Source: Candidatus Saccharibacteria bacterium UBA4387
GTDB taxonomy: Bacteria > Patescibacteriota > Saccharimonadia > Saccharimonadales > Saccharimonadaceae
NCBI GenBank assembly: GCA_002391075.1
Contig: DGRN01000009.1
Coordinates: 1-15,949 of the forward strand
Direction of reading: 5' to 3'
Length of the DNA stretch: 15,949 bases
Both the position numbers and the translations under genes were made by a program. This document shows, one piece after another, positions 7,186-14,192 of the stretch. The notes beneath the pieces were generated by a model, which was given only the letters and a program-made list of their open reading frames with translations, was not told the DNA's origin and made no database searches. Within the stretch, counting starts at the first letter, position 1. Each line of letters starts with the position of its first letter.

Positions 7186-7191
7186 AGTATA
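7186..7191 (-). promoter_or_regulatory. -10 box of the 288-aa gene (leaderless)
   Basis: TATACT on the - strand, 6 nt before the ATG; a start 7 nt after the box falls on the A of ATG. No good -35 is visible. It overlaps the -10 box of truB on the other strand. Confidence 0.55.
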
Positions 7192-7193
7192 AT
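7188..7193 (+). promoter_or_regulatory. -10 box of truB (near-leaderless)
   Basis: Perfect TATAAT, 10 nt before the truB ATG; predicted leader 3-4 nt. No -35 stands out at the expected distance. It overlaps the divergent -10 on the - strand. Confidence 0.6.
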
Positions 7194-7203
7194 ATAAATA
7201 AGC

Positions 7204-7851
7204 ATGGAAGAGATTATTTTTGTTGATAAGCCGGCGGGGATTAGCAGTTTTGGCGCCGTTGCGCGCGTGCGTAGAATTTTGTCCGAGCGCGAGGGACACA
7301 GAGTGAAAGTGGGGCATACTGGGACGCTGGATCCTTTTGCGACCGGTCTGCTAATTTTGTTGGCTGGCAAAGCGACGAAAAAGGCGCCTGAGCTGACAAA
7401 GAAAGATAAAGTTTACGAGGCGGAGTTGCGGCTCGGTGCAACATCGACGACTGGAGACCCAGAGGGCGAAATCACGGAAACTGGCGCCAAGTTGCCGGAC
7501 CTGGCGCAAATCGAGGCGATTTTGCCGCAGTTCACTGGCAAAATCCAACAAAAGCCGCCGATTTTTTCTGCTATCAAAATTAACGGGCAGCGCGCCTACA
7601 AGCTCGCACGCAAGGGCCAGCAAGTCGAGATGCCGACGCGCGAAGTTGAGATCTATTCACTCGAAATTATTGGCTATGAGGCTCCAATACTAAAAATTCG
7701 CACGCATGTGAGCAGTGGTACCTATATTCGCAGCCTGGCTGAAGATATAGGTACCGCGCTAGGTTGCGGGGCTTATCTGACTGCGCTTCGTCGCACGCAA
7801 ATAGCGGACTACAAGCTTGATGAGTTGCCCTTATTTTCGCTGCCAGAATAA
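7204..7851 (+). CDS. truB: tRNA pseudouridine(55) synthase TruB, short form without PUA domain
   Basis: A 215-residue enzyme that makes pseudouridine 55 in the T-loop of tRNAs. The N-terminus reads IIFVDKPAGISSF, the typical first strand and loop. GHTGTLDPFATGLL carries the catalytic Asp at residue 43. KVYEAELRLGATSTTGDPEGE, QKPPIFSAIKINGQRAYKLAR and VSSGTYIRSLAEDIG are further family blocks. It ends soon after ALRRTQIADYKLDE, so the C-terminal PUA domain of longer homologs (about 300 residues) is missing. There is no Shine-Dalgarno site; TATAAT ends 10 nt before the ATG. It heads a + strand row of three genes (truB, 783-aa gene, prfB), each with its own -10 box. Confidence 0.96.
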   Translation: MEEIIFVDKPAGISSFGAVARVRRILSEREGHRVKVGHTGTLDPFATGLLILLAGKATKKAPELTKKDKVYEAELRLGATSTTGDPEGEITETGAKLPDLAQIEAILPQFTGKIQQKPPIFSAIKINGQRAYKLARKGQQVEMPTREVEIYSLEIIGYEAPILKIRTHVSSGTYIRSLAEDIGTALGCGAYLTALRRTQIADYKLDELPLFSLPE

Positions 7852-7853
7852 TT

Positions 7854-7859
7854 TATAAT
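7854..7859 (+). promoter_or_regulatory. -10 box of the 783-aa gene (leaderless)
   Basis: Perfect TATAAT starting 3 nt after the truB stop and ending 6 nt before the ATG at 7866, so transcription should begin on the A of ATG. No Shine-Dalgarno site and no clear -35. Confidence 0.6.
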
Positions 7860-7865
7860 AAGCTT

Positions 7866-10217
7866 ATGGAAAACACCTCATCGCAACAAGAAAACCCGCT
7901 ATATGTTAACTGGGAGTCGCTGGGCGACGTCGAAGTCGATCCTGAGGCGCTCGCTGTCGCAAGACGTGCGGCGAAGAGAATCCTAGATAGTGGTTCACCT
8001 GATATTCCTGACCCAGCGACGGCCGCCGCTGTTCGTGACGAAATTAAACGGCGCTACACGGAAACAATTTCGGGGCTTGACCAACTGGCCGAGGAAGCTG
8101 GATTAGACCCGAATGACCCTGCCATAGATAAGGTGCGCGAGTATATTGAGCCTAGCCCGAGTACTAGCATCGCAGATGCGAGATTCCGCTATCGGCGTTT
8201 TTCGGTCGAAGCGATGGGCGGCGACGAAGAAGCGCGTGAGGCTGCTCGCGACAATCTTGCTGCGGCCGTAGAAGATTTGCACAACCATTCTGTGCTCGAG
8301 CATCGATTGGAGTCGCTTACGCCTGCCGACGACCAGTCGTCTGAAAGGGCGAAAGCTTGCATATTGCGGAATACGGATCCGCTTAATATTTTCTTGAGTA
8401 GGTACTCTATTCCGGTGGCCGAGTTGGCCGCGGCAGACGATTCTCAGCTGGAAAATTTGCTAAAAGATACTTCGTCTTATCTGCGCGTTTCCGACAAAAT
8501 GAGAGAGCGCGCGAATGGAGAGTTGCCAGAGGCGCAGCAGGAATTTTTGGAACAAATCGTTCCGCTCTGCAAAGATAGTTTGTCCGACGTAGAGCACTAC
8601 ACTTTGTTTGACCTGGATGACGAATCGCTGGAAAAATACCTTGACTCTCTGGATAAAACTCCTGATTTCGTCGACGGAATAGGCGGTGCAGAGCTGGCGA
8701 ATATTACCGATGTGGATTTTTGGGCTGATTTAGCGCAAATGCAGACGAGTATAGATAATATGGGCCAAGCTTATGTCGATGGCGGTGGGTCTGATTCTAA
8801 TGTCGGATTCGAGAAGAGGGACTATGCACGGTTACTCGGCGAGCAGGACTATCGCAGCGCAGATGTGCGAAAATCCTTCCGTGACTTCTATGAGAGAGCA
8901 TCGCATATGTCGGCGCCTGCCATACATAGTTGTGCTCATGGAGTAAGAGTGGGCCTAGAAGATCTTTTCAGAAATCCGAATCTTTCAGAGGAGCAATGCT
9001 ATCGCTACGCCGATTTAATTACGCAAGTGTTCGAACGCGACAACGGAACTGAAAGAATAGAGGATTCGACATATGATAAGAAGGAAGCTCTTCGCTTTCA
9101 TTACTATCTTCATCAGATGGATGACACGCAAATCGAAGGATTCTACCGCCTATTTGCGCGCTACGACGCGGGAGATCCGGGGACGAAAATCCTGGGGCTT
9201 CATGCAAATAGTACCGGCATGCTCTATGGCGATTATGGCATTTTGGATTTTTCGGTATCCAGCTTCGTGAGGCCGGTTAGCCCGCGCAATATGCAGGAGC
9301 TAATCCAAGCCTATCGCGAAATTCCAACTTCGGATCAAGCAAAGTTTCTGCAGAATCGCGCAGACGCAATAAGCCTCGCCGGAACAGTTTTTGCGCACCG
9401 GGATTTCATCCATGATGAGCGGCCGGGCGCCCACGAAACTATCAAGGCGCTGCTAGCATATCATGACGCGGACGAAGCGACTCGTCCTCAACGCGAGGCT
9501 GAGGCGCGATCCGTAATAGCGAAATATCATTTCGAGGATATGATTGAGTTCGATAAATATGGTGCGAAATTGGAGAATTACGACCTACCGGCGAACGAAG
9601 CGGGTGAGACTGCGATCACGGTTTTGCGCCGTGCTGTCAAAAATACCGAGGTCGATCCAATCGAGCCGCCTGAGTGTAATGACATTCAGCTCAACGAACT
9701 GCTCCGCAATATTGACGTACTTGTAGGTTCGGGCGGCACTCCAAAGGTGGCAATGTCGGAAATCGGTGATTTGCTGACCTACGTAAACCAGAAGCTTCAG
9801 GCTGAAACTGGGCAATATAGTTGCGATCCGCTGCTTGTTCGTGCGCTTTCGTATACTGAGCGTCTCGCTACTTTTGCGATGCGTGGCATTAGCGAAAAAG
9901 ACCGCCGCGAGCTGTTCTATGATCCGACTTTCAAAGAAGTTGTCAAATTCCGAGACTTGATCAGTAGCGACGACGCTTTCGATTCGCAAAAGTTCGAATC
10001 GTTCTGGTCGGGCTTCTCGAATATTCCGGCCGATGCTGACGAAGATCAGATTTCGCAACAATATGGCAGACTTTCGACGCATGTCTACGAACAGCTGAGC
10101 AAACTGGCCGCTCGCAGCGGCCGCGAACACGGCGGCGCTTCGGCACGTCGCATCATGGCGCTTTGGTCCGGCAACCTCAATCATGAGCTGATCGGTCTCA
10201 CTGATTCTCGCAAGTGA
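7866..10217 (+). CDS. Unknown 783-residue acidic, all-helical cytosolic protein
   Basis: I do not recognise the family. It is a large soluble protein, strongly acidic (many Asp/Glu, few Lys), with dense amphipathic helices and no signal peptide, membrane segment, nucleotide-binding loop or obvious metal motif. Many segments have the spacing of helical-repeat or scaffold proteins, for example DEEAREAARDNLAAAVEDL, and RNADAISLAGTVFAHRDF. A Cys/His patch (AIHSCAHGVRVGLEDLF, about residue 350) is the only motif-like spot. The C-terminal 60 residues are Ser/Arg/Ala-rich (LAARSGREHGGASARRIMALW). It lies between truB and prfB with gaps of 14 and 30 nt and has its own -10 box 6 nt before the ATG. It is the only complete gene here ending in TGA. 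Its size in a small genome suggests a lineage-specific function of some weight. Confidence 0.85.
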   Translation: MENTSSQQENPLYVNWESLGDVEVDPEALAVARRAAKRILDSGSPDIPDPATAAAVRDEIKRRYTETISGLDQLAEEAGLDPNDPAIDKVREYIEPSPSTSIADARFRYRRFSVEAMGGDEEAREAARDNLAAAVEDLHNHSVLEHRLESLTPADDQSSERAKACILRNTDPLNIFLSRYSIPVAELAAADDSQLENLLKDTSSYLRVSDKMRERANGELPEAQQEFLEQIVPLCKDSLSDVEHYTLFDLDDESLEKYLDSLDKTPDFVDGIGGAELANITDVDFWADLAQMQTSIDNMGQAYVDGGGSDSNVGFEKRDYARLLGEQDYRSADVRKSFRDFYERASHMSAPAIHSCAHGVRVGLEDLFRNPNLSEEQCYRYADLITQVFERDNGTERIEDSTYDKKEALRFHYYLHQMDDTQIEGFYRLFARYDAGDPGTKILGLHANSTGMLYGDYGILDFSVSSFVRPVSPRNMQELIQAYREIPTSDQAKFLQNRADAISLAGTVFAHRDFIHDERPGAHETIKALLAYHDADEATRPQREAEARSVIAKYHFEDMIEFDKYGAKLENYDLPANEAGETAITVLRRAVKNTEVDPIEPPECNDIQLNELLRNIDVLVGSGGTPKVAMSEIGDLLTYVNQKLQAETGQYSCDPLLVRALSYTERLATFAMRGISEKDRRELFYDPTFKEVVKFRDLISSDDAFDSQKFESFWSGFSNIPADADEDQISQQYGRLSTHVYEQLSKLAARSGREHGGASARRIMALWSGNLNHELIGLTDSRK

Positions 10218-10232
10218 TTGCCGGCTCTATGA

Positions 10233-10238
10233 TAAAAT
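10233..10238 (+). promoter_or_regulatory. Extended -10 box of prfB (near-leaderless)
   Basis: TAAAAT preceded by TGA (extended -10 TGN), ending 9 nt before the prfB ATG; predicted leader about 3 nt. No recognisable -35. Confidence 0.5.
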
Positions 10239-10247
10239 GGAACTACT

Positions 10248-11318
10248 ATGTTCGATATTCAGAAGCGACTCGAAAGTCTGAGGGCTGATTTTGACCAAAG
10301 CTGGGAAAAGCTCGACATTGGCTTGCGCCTGTTTGAGCTCGAGGCCGTCGAGGCAGAGCTGGCTGTGCCGGAAATTTGGAACAATCCCGACGTGGCGCGC
10401 GAGAAAAACATCCAGGCGGCAAATTTGCATTCCGAGCTGGACGATTGGGTGCTTCTGAAGACTCAGTTGGACGACATCGCCGAGCTTTTGGCGCTCGGCG
10501 ACGAATCCTTGCTTGACGAAATTGGCGGCCAGGTCACCGCGATGGAGCAGACTTACGCCAACTTGCGACTTGCGCTGCGCTTCACTGGCAAGCATGACCA
10601 TAACGACGCAATTTTGCGCATTACTGCCGGCGCGGGCGGCACTGAGGCGATGGATTGGGCTAGCATGCTGGAGCGCATGTATTTGCGCTGGGCGGAACGA
10701 AACGGCGTCAAGGTCCAGACTCTCGACCGAATCACTGGCGAAGAGGCCGGCATTAAAACTGTTGTGATGGAGCTTTCCGGCGTCAATATGTATGGTCGAC
10801 TAAAATCCGAGCACGGCACGCATCGTCTTGTGCGCCTTAGTCCATTCAATGCTGACCATTTGCGCCAGACTTCGTTTGCGCTGGTCGAGGTTTTGCCTGT
10901 GATTCGAGATGATGCCGAGGTGCAAATCGATCCGAAAGATTTGCGCATTGATGTCTATCATTCTGGCGGCCACGGCGGTCAGTCCGTTAACACGACGAAT
11001 TCCGCCGTGCGCATTACGCATTTGCCGACGAATATTGTGGTTGCGATTCAGAATGAGCGTAGCCAGCTTCAGAATAAAGAGAAGGCCATGGAAATCTTGC
11101 GCGGCAAACTACAGCAGATGATGCAGGAGCAGAATGCCGAGTCGGTCGACAAATTGCGCGCCGGCGAATCCGCCTCCTGGGGTCAGCAAATCCGCAATTA
11201 CGTGCTGCATCCATACAAACTCGTCAAAGATACTCGCACGAAATATGAGGAGACCGATGCAGATGCGGTTCTGGATGGTGCAATTGACGGTTTCATCAAT
11301 GCGTATCTGGACCAATAG
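10248..11318 (+). CDS. prfB: Peptide chain release factor 2
   Basis: A 356-residue class I release factor that recognises UAA and UGA and triggers peptide release. The stop-codon-reading tripeptide SPF is at 198-200 (LVRLSPFNADHLRQTSFA), the RF2-type signature. The catalytic GGQ is at 243-245 (SGGHGGQSVNTT). GAGGTEAMDWASMLERMYLRWAE is a strongly conserved RF2 block. The whole gene is one open frame: the in-frame UGA and programmed +1 frameshift found near codon 25 of many prfB genes are absent. Start follows an extended -10 with almost no leader. The presence of RF2 supports UGA as a stop in this organism. Only a weak hairpin (GCCG...CGGC then TTTT, about 11341-11360) follows, so termination is uncertain. 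Confidence 0.97.
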   Translation: MFDIQKRLESLRADFDQSWEKLDIGLRLFELEAVEAELAVPEIWNNPDVAREKNIQAANLHSELDDWVLLKTQLDDIAELLALGDESLLDEIGGQVTAMEQTYANLRLALRFTGKHDHNDAILRITAGAGGTEAMDWASMLERMYLRWAERNGVKVQTLDRITGEEAGIKTVVMELSGVNMYGRLKSEHGTHRLVRLSPFNADHLRQTSFALVEVLPVIRDDAEVQIDPKDLRIDVYHSGGHGGQSVNTTNSAVRITHLPTNIVVAIQNERSQLQNKEKAMEILRGKLQQMMQEQNAESVDKLRAGESASWGQQIRNYVLHPYKLVKDTRTKYEETDADAVLDGAIDGFINAYLDQ

Positions 11319-11381
11319 AGCAGGTTCACAAAGAGTCGCCGCGCCTCGGTTCCGGCTTTTATGCGCGATGCTTGGACGAAT

Positions 11382-11424
11382 AAATAGCCTCTCAGCCTCG
11401 ACCTTCCCCGACGCTGGTCCTAGC
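11382..11424 (-). repeat. Diverged inverted copy of the flanking ~43-bp repeat
   Basis: Read on the - strand this starts GCTAG and ends with GCTGAGAGGCTATTT, matching GCTAG...GCTGAGAGCTAGTT of the repeat units at 12005-12090. The middle is diverged. It flanks the left end of the inverted-repeat element, mirror-image to the right-hand units. Confidence 0.4.
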
Positions 11425-11447
11425 AAAACGGTAAACTAATAATTACC
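11420..11447 (+). repeat. Left terminal inverted repeat
   Basis: 28 nt beginning CTAGCAAAACGGTAAAC and ending AATTACC; exact reverse complement at 11982-12009. Confidence 0.95.
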
Positions 11448-11475
11448 AAAACTTCTCTCCGCCCTTATCAGACCG

Positions 11476-11492
11476 GTAAACTAATAGTTTAC
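11476..11492. repeat. Left inner palindrome
   Basis: GTAAACT-AAT-AGTTTAC, a 7-bp perfect palindrome around 3 nt. It overlaps the stop codon of the broken ORF (11489-11491). Probably a binding site for the element's DNA-binding protein (inferred). Confidence 0.8.
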
Positions 11493-11881
11493 TCGAGATC
11501 GTCGACGGTTTCGGCCAGAAGCTTAAACAATTCGCTCCTGAAGTATTTTGGCGGGCGAACTTTTAACGTCTTGAGATATTTATTGTAGTGCCGCATGGTT
11601 GCCAAAAATATCGTCACGGGCGGGTCGTTATCGAATTTAATAATATAGTGGTAGGTCCGCAAGAAGATGCGAGCCTCGTGTGTTCGCACCTTGCGCGCAA
11701 CCATCGCCACGAAATTTATAGGGTAATAATATATTTCTTTGGTTTTGCCGCGCGCAGCTCAGGTGTAGTATTTGACACGGTCGGGATAGCCACCGATTCT
11801 TTTTCGATGCCCGTAAAAGTTCTGTTTACTGATCTTTAGCAGGTCTAATATTAGCGCTTGGCTTAAATATATTTTTCTCAT
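11489..11881 (-). pseudogene. Broken ORF of the inverted-repeat element: helix-turn-helix-like start, one in-frame TGA
   Basis: From ATG at 11881 the frame reads 40 residues (MRKIYLSQALILDLLKISKQ then NFYGHRKRIGGYPDRVKYYT), meets TGA at 11761-11759, and continues open for 89 more residues (AARGKTKEIYYYPINFVAMV and on) to TAA at 11489. The first part has the pattern of a MerR/excisionase-type helix-turn-helix with its wing (LLKISKQNFYGHRKR...YPDRVKYY). The join across the stop reads smoothly if TGA were CGA (Arg), so a single C-to-T change could have broken a ~130-residue gene. The remaining part is basic and aromatic (RIFLRTYHYIIKF, RHYNKYLKTLKVRPPKYF). A short protein restarting at ATG 11704 (71 residues) is possible. 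No clear ribosome site stands before either start. Its stop lies within the left inner palindrome. I infer a DNA-binding protein acting on the element's repeats. Confidence 0.6.
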
Positions 11882-11935
11882 GCGGTAAGTTTACGATAGT
11901 CCTTATAAATCAACTAGCATGAGTATTTTTACGCG

Positions 11936-11954
11936 GGTAAACTCTTAGTTTACC
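11936..11954. repeat. Right inner palindrome
   Basis: GGTAAACT-CTT-AGTTTACC, an 8-bp perfect palindrome around 3 nt, placed 27 nt inside the right terminal repeat exactly as the left one is. A related GGTAAGTTTAC is at 11884-11894, next to the start of the broken ORF. Confidence 0.85.
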
Positions 11955-11981
11955 AATATAAAAGAGGCGAGAACGAAGAAA

Positions 11982-12009
11982 GGTAATTATTAGTTTACCG
12001 TTTTGCTAG
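11982..12009 (-). repeat. Right terminal inverted repeat
   Basis: 28 nt, exact reverse complement of 11420-11447. Its last five bases (GCTAG) are also the first bases of the adjacent 43-bp repeat unit. Confidence 0.95.
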
Positions 12010-12100
12010 AGTTCGACTGGTGGCTGCACTGCTGAGAGCTAGTTGTGGCTAGAGTTTGACTAGCGACTGCGTCGCCGAGAGCTAGTTGTCGCTAGAGTTG
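12005..12100 (+). repeat. Two and a part tandem ~43-bp CTAG-rich repeats
   Basis: Unit 1 (12005-12047) and unit 2 (12048-12090) both start GCTAGAGTT and end GAGAGCTAGTTGT; a third stops after GCTAGAGTTG. Unit 2 holds ACTAGC...GCTAGT and GCGAC-TGC-GTCGC stems. Unit 1 keeps part of this fold with G-U pairs, so the structure may matter. From about 12101 to the ftsE promoter (12220) I see nothing else convincing. Confidence 0.75.
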
Positions 12101-12219
12101 CATAAAAGGCAAAGTCAGGAGTCGGCCATTACCAAGGACTAGAGATGAGATTTACTCAGTTTCTTATATTAAGGCGTTCTCCGCTGCCAGCTAAACTCGA
12201 GAATCGAAAGCTGCCTCGC

Positions 12220-12249
12220 TTGAAACATTGTCGTTGCTTATGCTAATAT
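12220..12249 (+). promoter_or_regulatory. ftsE promoter (leaderless)
   Basis: TTGAAA (12220-12225), 18-nt spacer, TAATAT (12244-12249) with TATGC before it. The -10 ends 6 nt before the ftsE ATG, so transcription should begin on the A of ATG. Confidence 0.7.
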
Positions 12250-12255
12250 AGTCTT

Positions 12256-13143
12256 ATGATATTGCTCGATAATATAACAAAGTATTATCCAGGCGACAAG
12301 GCTCCTGCACTCGACGGAGTTTCTCTTTATGTGCAGCCAAAAGAATTCGTCTTTATTGTTGGTAAATCTGGCGCCGGCAAATCAACCCTCATAAAAATGC
12401 TTACGCGTGAAGAGGTGCCAACATCCGGCAAAATCATGGTTGGCGGCATCGATTTTGACTACATGAAGAAACGCCACGTGCCACACCTTCGCAGGCGCAT
12501 CGGTGTCGTATTTCAGGACTTCAAATTGTTGCCGAACCGCACGGTTTACGAAAACGTTGCATTTGCGCTCGAAATCGTCGGCGTGTCAAACTCGGAAATC
12601 CGCCGCACGGTGCCAAAGATCCTTGAACTCGTCGGTCTTGCCGGCAAGGAACATAAATTTCCGGCTGAACTATCCGGCGGTGAGCGTCAGCGCGTAGCGA
12701 TCGCACGCGCGGTAGCCCGCCAGCCAAAAATCCTCATCGCGGACGAGCCGACAGGCAACCTTGACCCGGACACATCGAAGGGAATCATGCAGCTTCTGAC
12801 CGAAATCAACAACTTCGGCACGACTATTTTGGTCACAACTCACGACGAAAACGTAGTAAACGCGCTCAAGCGCCGCGTAGTTACCATTCGCGACGGTAAG
12901 ATAGTTGGCGACCAGAAGGAAAGTGGCCATTATGATCTTGATGTCGCGAAGGCAAAAATCGTCAGACGACCACTCGTGATAAATTCCGCCATGGCCAGAA
13001 GTCGTACGATGTCGGCGGCAGACCTCCAGCGAACCGTCCAGCGCATGCAAAATGGCGGTCTAACGCCACACCAAGCCGAGCAACTCGCGCGCCATCTAAT
13101 TGAAAACGAAAATCGAAAAGCTAATAACGGAGGCGCACAATAA
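12256..13143 (+). CDS. ftsE: Cell-division ATP-binding protein FtsE with a C-terminal extension
   Basis: A 295-residue ABC ATPase. With FtsX it forms the FtsEX complex, which uses ATP hydrolysis in the cytoplasm to activate cell-wall hydrolases outside. Walker A is GKSGAGKST (36-44), the Q-loop VVFQDFKLL (84-92), the signature LSGGERQR (139-146), Walker B ILIADEP (159-165, catalytic E164) and the switch His H196 (TTHD). The conserved YENVAFAL and TGNLDPDTS are FtsE-like. FtsE is usually about 220-230 residues; here about 70 more follow, ending in a basic/Gln-rich helix (SAADLQRTVQRMQNGGLTPH...) of unknown role. No Shine-Dalgarno site; the -10 is 6 nt before the ATG. The stop overlaps the ftsX start (TAATG), implying coupled translation. 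Confidence 0.95.
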   Translation: MILLDNITKYYPGDKAPALDGVSLYVQPKEFVFIVGKSGAGKSTLIKMLTREEVPTSGKIMVGGIDFDYMKKRHVPHLRRRIGVVFQDFKLLPNRTVYENVAFALEIVGVSNSEIRRTVPKILELVGLAGKEHKFPAELSGGERQRVAIARAVARQPKILIADEPTGNLDPDTSKGIMQLLTEINNFGTTILVTTHDENVVNALKRRVVTIRDGKIVGDQKESGHYDLDVAKAKIVRRPLVINSAMARSRTMSAADLQRTVQRMQNGGLTPHQAEQLARHLIENENRKANNGGAQ

Positions 13144-14183
13144 TGTCAGACAATGCAGATAAAGCCGCCAAGAAGGCCGCCAAGGCCGAGGCAAAAAGCG
13201 TCGCGCGCGAGAGCAAAAACCGCCTCAAGCGCATCACGAAAACGCGCAGTCACCACGTCCGCACTACGAACCGCGTCATCAAATACGGCACGAAGAGTTT
13301 TGTCCGTAACACTTGGCTAAGCATCGCGGCGGTCGCCATTATGACCATTACTTTGCTAGTCCTGTCTGCCACGCTCGTAGTCACGAATGTCATGCGCACG
13401 GCAATTTCGGAAGTCGAGGATCAGGTCGACATGTCAATTTATGTCAAACAATCTGTTACCCAGGAGCAAATGGATGAAATTACGTCACGTATGCGTGCGC
13501 TCGCTTCCGTCAGCTCGGTAAAAGCCACCTCTCCAGAGCAGGCCAATCGCCAAGCTATCAAGAATCTTATCGAGAAAAATAACATCACGGACGAATCTCA
13601 TATCCAGAGCCTCTACGAGGCGCCAAACAAACTTCCGTGGGTCATCAATGTGAAGGTGCGCGACCTCAAGGACACCTCTGAGCTTGAGCGTTTTGTGTCC
13701 AGTGATAAATCTATGAAGGGCATGCTTGACGCAAAGGTTCCTAGTTACGCCGACGAGCACCGCTCAACAATCGACACAATCGCTTCAGCGATGAACAAAA
13801 TCGAGATTTTCGGTCTCGGCGCGGCTGGCGTGTTCGCACTAATCGCAATCCTGGTAGTCTTTAACACGATTCGCATGGCAATCTTCAACCGCAAAGAGGA
13901 AATTTATATGATGCGCTTGGTTGGCGCAAGCAGAAGTTTCATTGTTGCTCCATTCGTAGTCGAGGCGGCACTCTATGGCGTAATTGCGGCGGCTATCTCT
14001 GGCGGCATCATTTACACAGTGATCTTCTCATTTGCGGAGCGCATCGGTCATGTCATGACACCGACGCTCGACCTGATGGCGCACTATTGGTACTATGCAG
14101 CTGCGGCCTTGCTGGTTGCTGGCGTGATGCTTGGCGTAATCTCGTCATTGCTTGCCACGCGCAAATATCTTAAGATAAAATAG
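13143..14183 (+). CDS. ftsX: Cell-division protein FtsX
   Basis: A 346-residue permease-like partner of FtsE. The layout is typical: a Lys/Arg/Ala-rich cytoplasmic N-terminus (1-55, unusually long and basic), TM1 (about 59-83), an extracytoplasmic domain (about 84-222) that would contact the hydrolase, TM2 (about 224-247), a cytoplasmic loop with NRKEEIYMMRLVGAS (249-263, the conserved FtsX motif), TM3 (about 271-297) and TM4 (about 316-337). GGAGG lies 9 nt before the ATG at 13143, inside the ftsE 3' end, and the start overlaps the ftsE stop by one base. The next gene follows after 9 nt, so the three are one operon. Confidence 0.95.
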   Translation: MSDNADKAAKKAAKAEAKSVARESKNRLKRITKTRSHHVRTTNRVIKYGTKSFVRNTWLSIAAVAIMTITLLVLSATLVVTNVMRTAISEVEDQVDMSIYVKQSVTQEQMDEITSRMRALASVSSVKATSPEQANRQAIKNLIEKNNITDESHIQSLYEAPNKLPWVINVKVRDLKDTSELERFVSSDKSMKGMLDAKVPSYADEHRSTIDTIASAMNKIEIFGLGAAGVFALIAILVVFNTIRMAIFNRKEEIYMMRLVGASRSFIVAPFVVEAALYGVIAAAISGGIIYTVIFSFAERIGHVMTPTLDLMAHYWYYAAAALLVAGVMLGVISSLLATRKYLKIK

Positions 14184-14192
14184 AGAAACACT

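Larger units (their letters stand above)
11420..12009. mobile_element. ~590-bp element with perfect 28-bp terminal inverted repeats
   Basis: The 28 nt at 11420-11447 are the exact reverse complement of 11982-12009. After a 27-nt spacer of unrelated sequence on each side comes a second pair of sites: GTAAACTAATAGTTTAC (11476-11492) and GGTAAACTCTTAGTTTACC (11936-11954), each itself a palindrome. The equal spacer length on both sides shows that the ends are organised alike. The outermost four bases are CTAG on both sides, which could be part of the repeat or a CTAG target duplication. Inside lies one broken ORF with a helix-turn-helix-like start. The layout fits a small transposon-like element; no transposase catalytic motif is visible, so it may be non-autonomous. 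Confidence 0.7.

Noticed and set aside
7180..7317. N-terminal extension of the 288-aa gene to 7317
   Set aside because: The extra 46 residues lie antisense to truB; the ATG at 7179 has a -10 box at the spacing seen in other genes here.
11759..11761. UGA recoding as in Gracilibacteria
   Set aside because: RF2 is encoded, the 783-aa gene ends in TGA, and the long conserved genes contain no internal TGA.
11588..11839. + strand ORF of 83 codons inside the inverted-repeat element
   Set aside because: It is antisense to the broken helix-turn-helix ORF and its translation has no recognisable pattern.
12005..12100. CRISPR array or integron attC sites
   Set aside because: The units are contiguous and similar throughout with no variable spacers, and no Cas or integrase gene is present; attC consensus arms are not met.
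12101..12243. tRNA or other structural RNA gene before ftsE
   Set aside because: I looked for a T-arm-like GTTCGA and cloverleaf pairing on both strands and found no consistent set.
12145..12246. 33-codon ORF (starts MRFTQFLIL) before ftsE, with AAGGA upstream
   Set aside because: Low-quality basic peptide that runs into the ftsE promoter; no evidence beyond chance.
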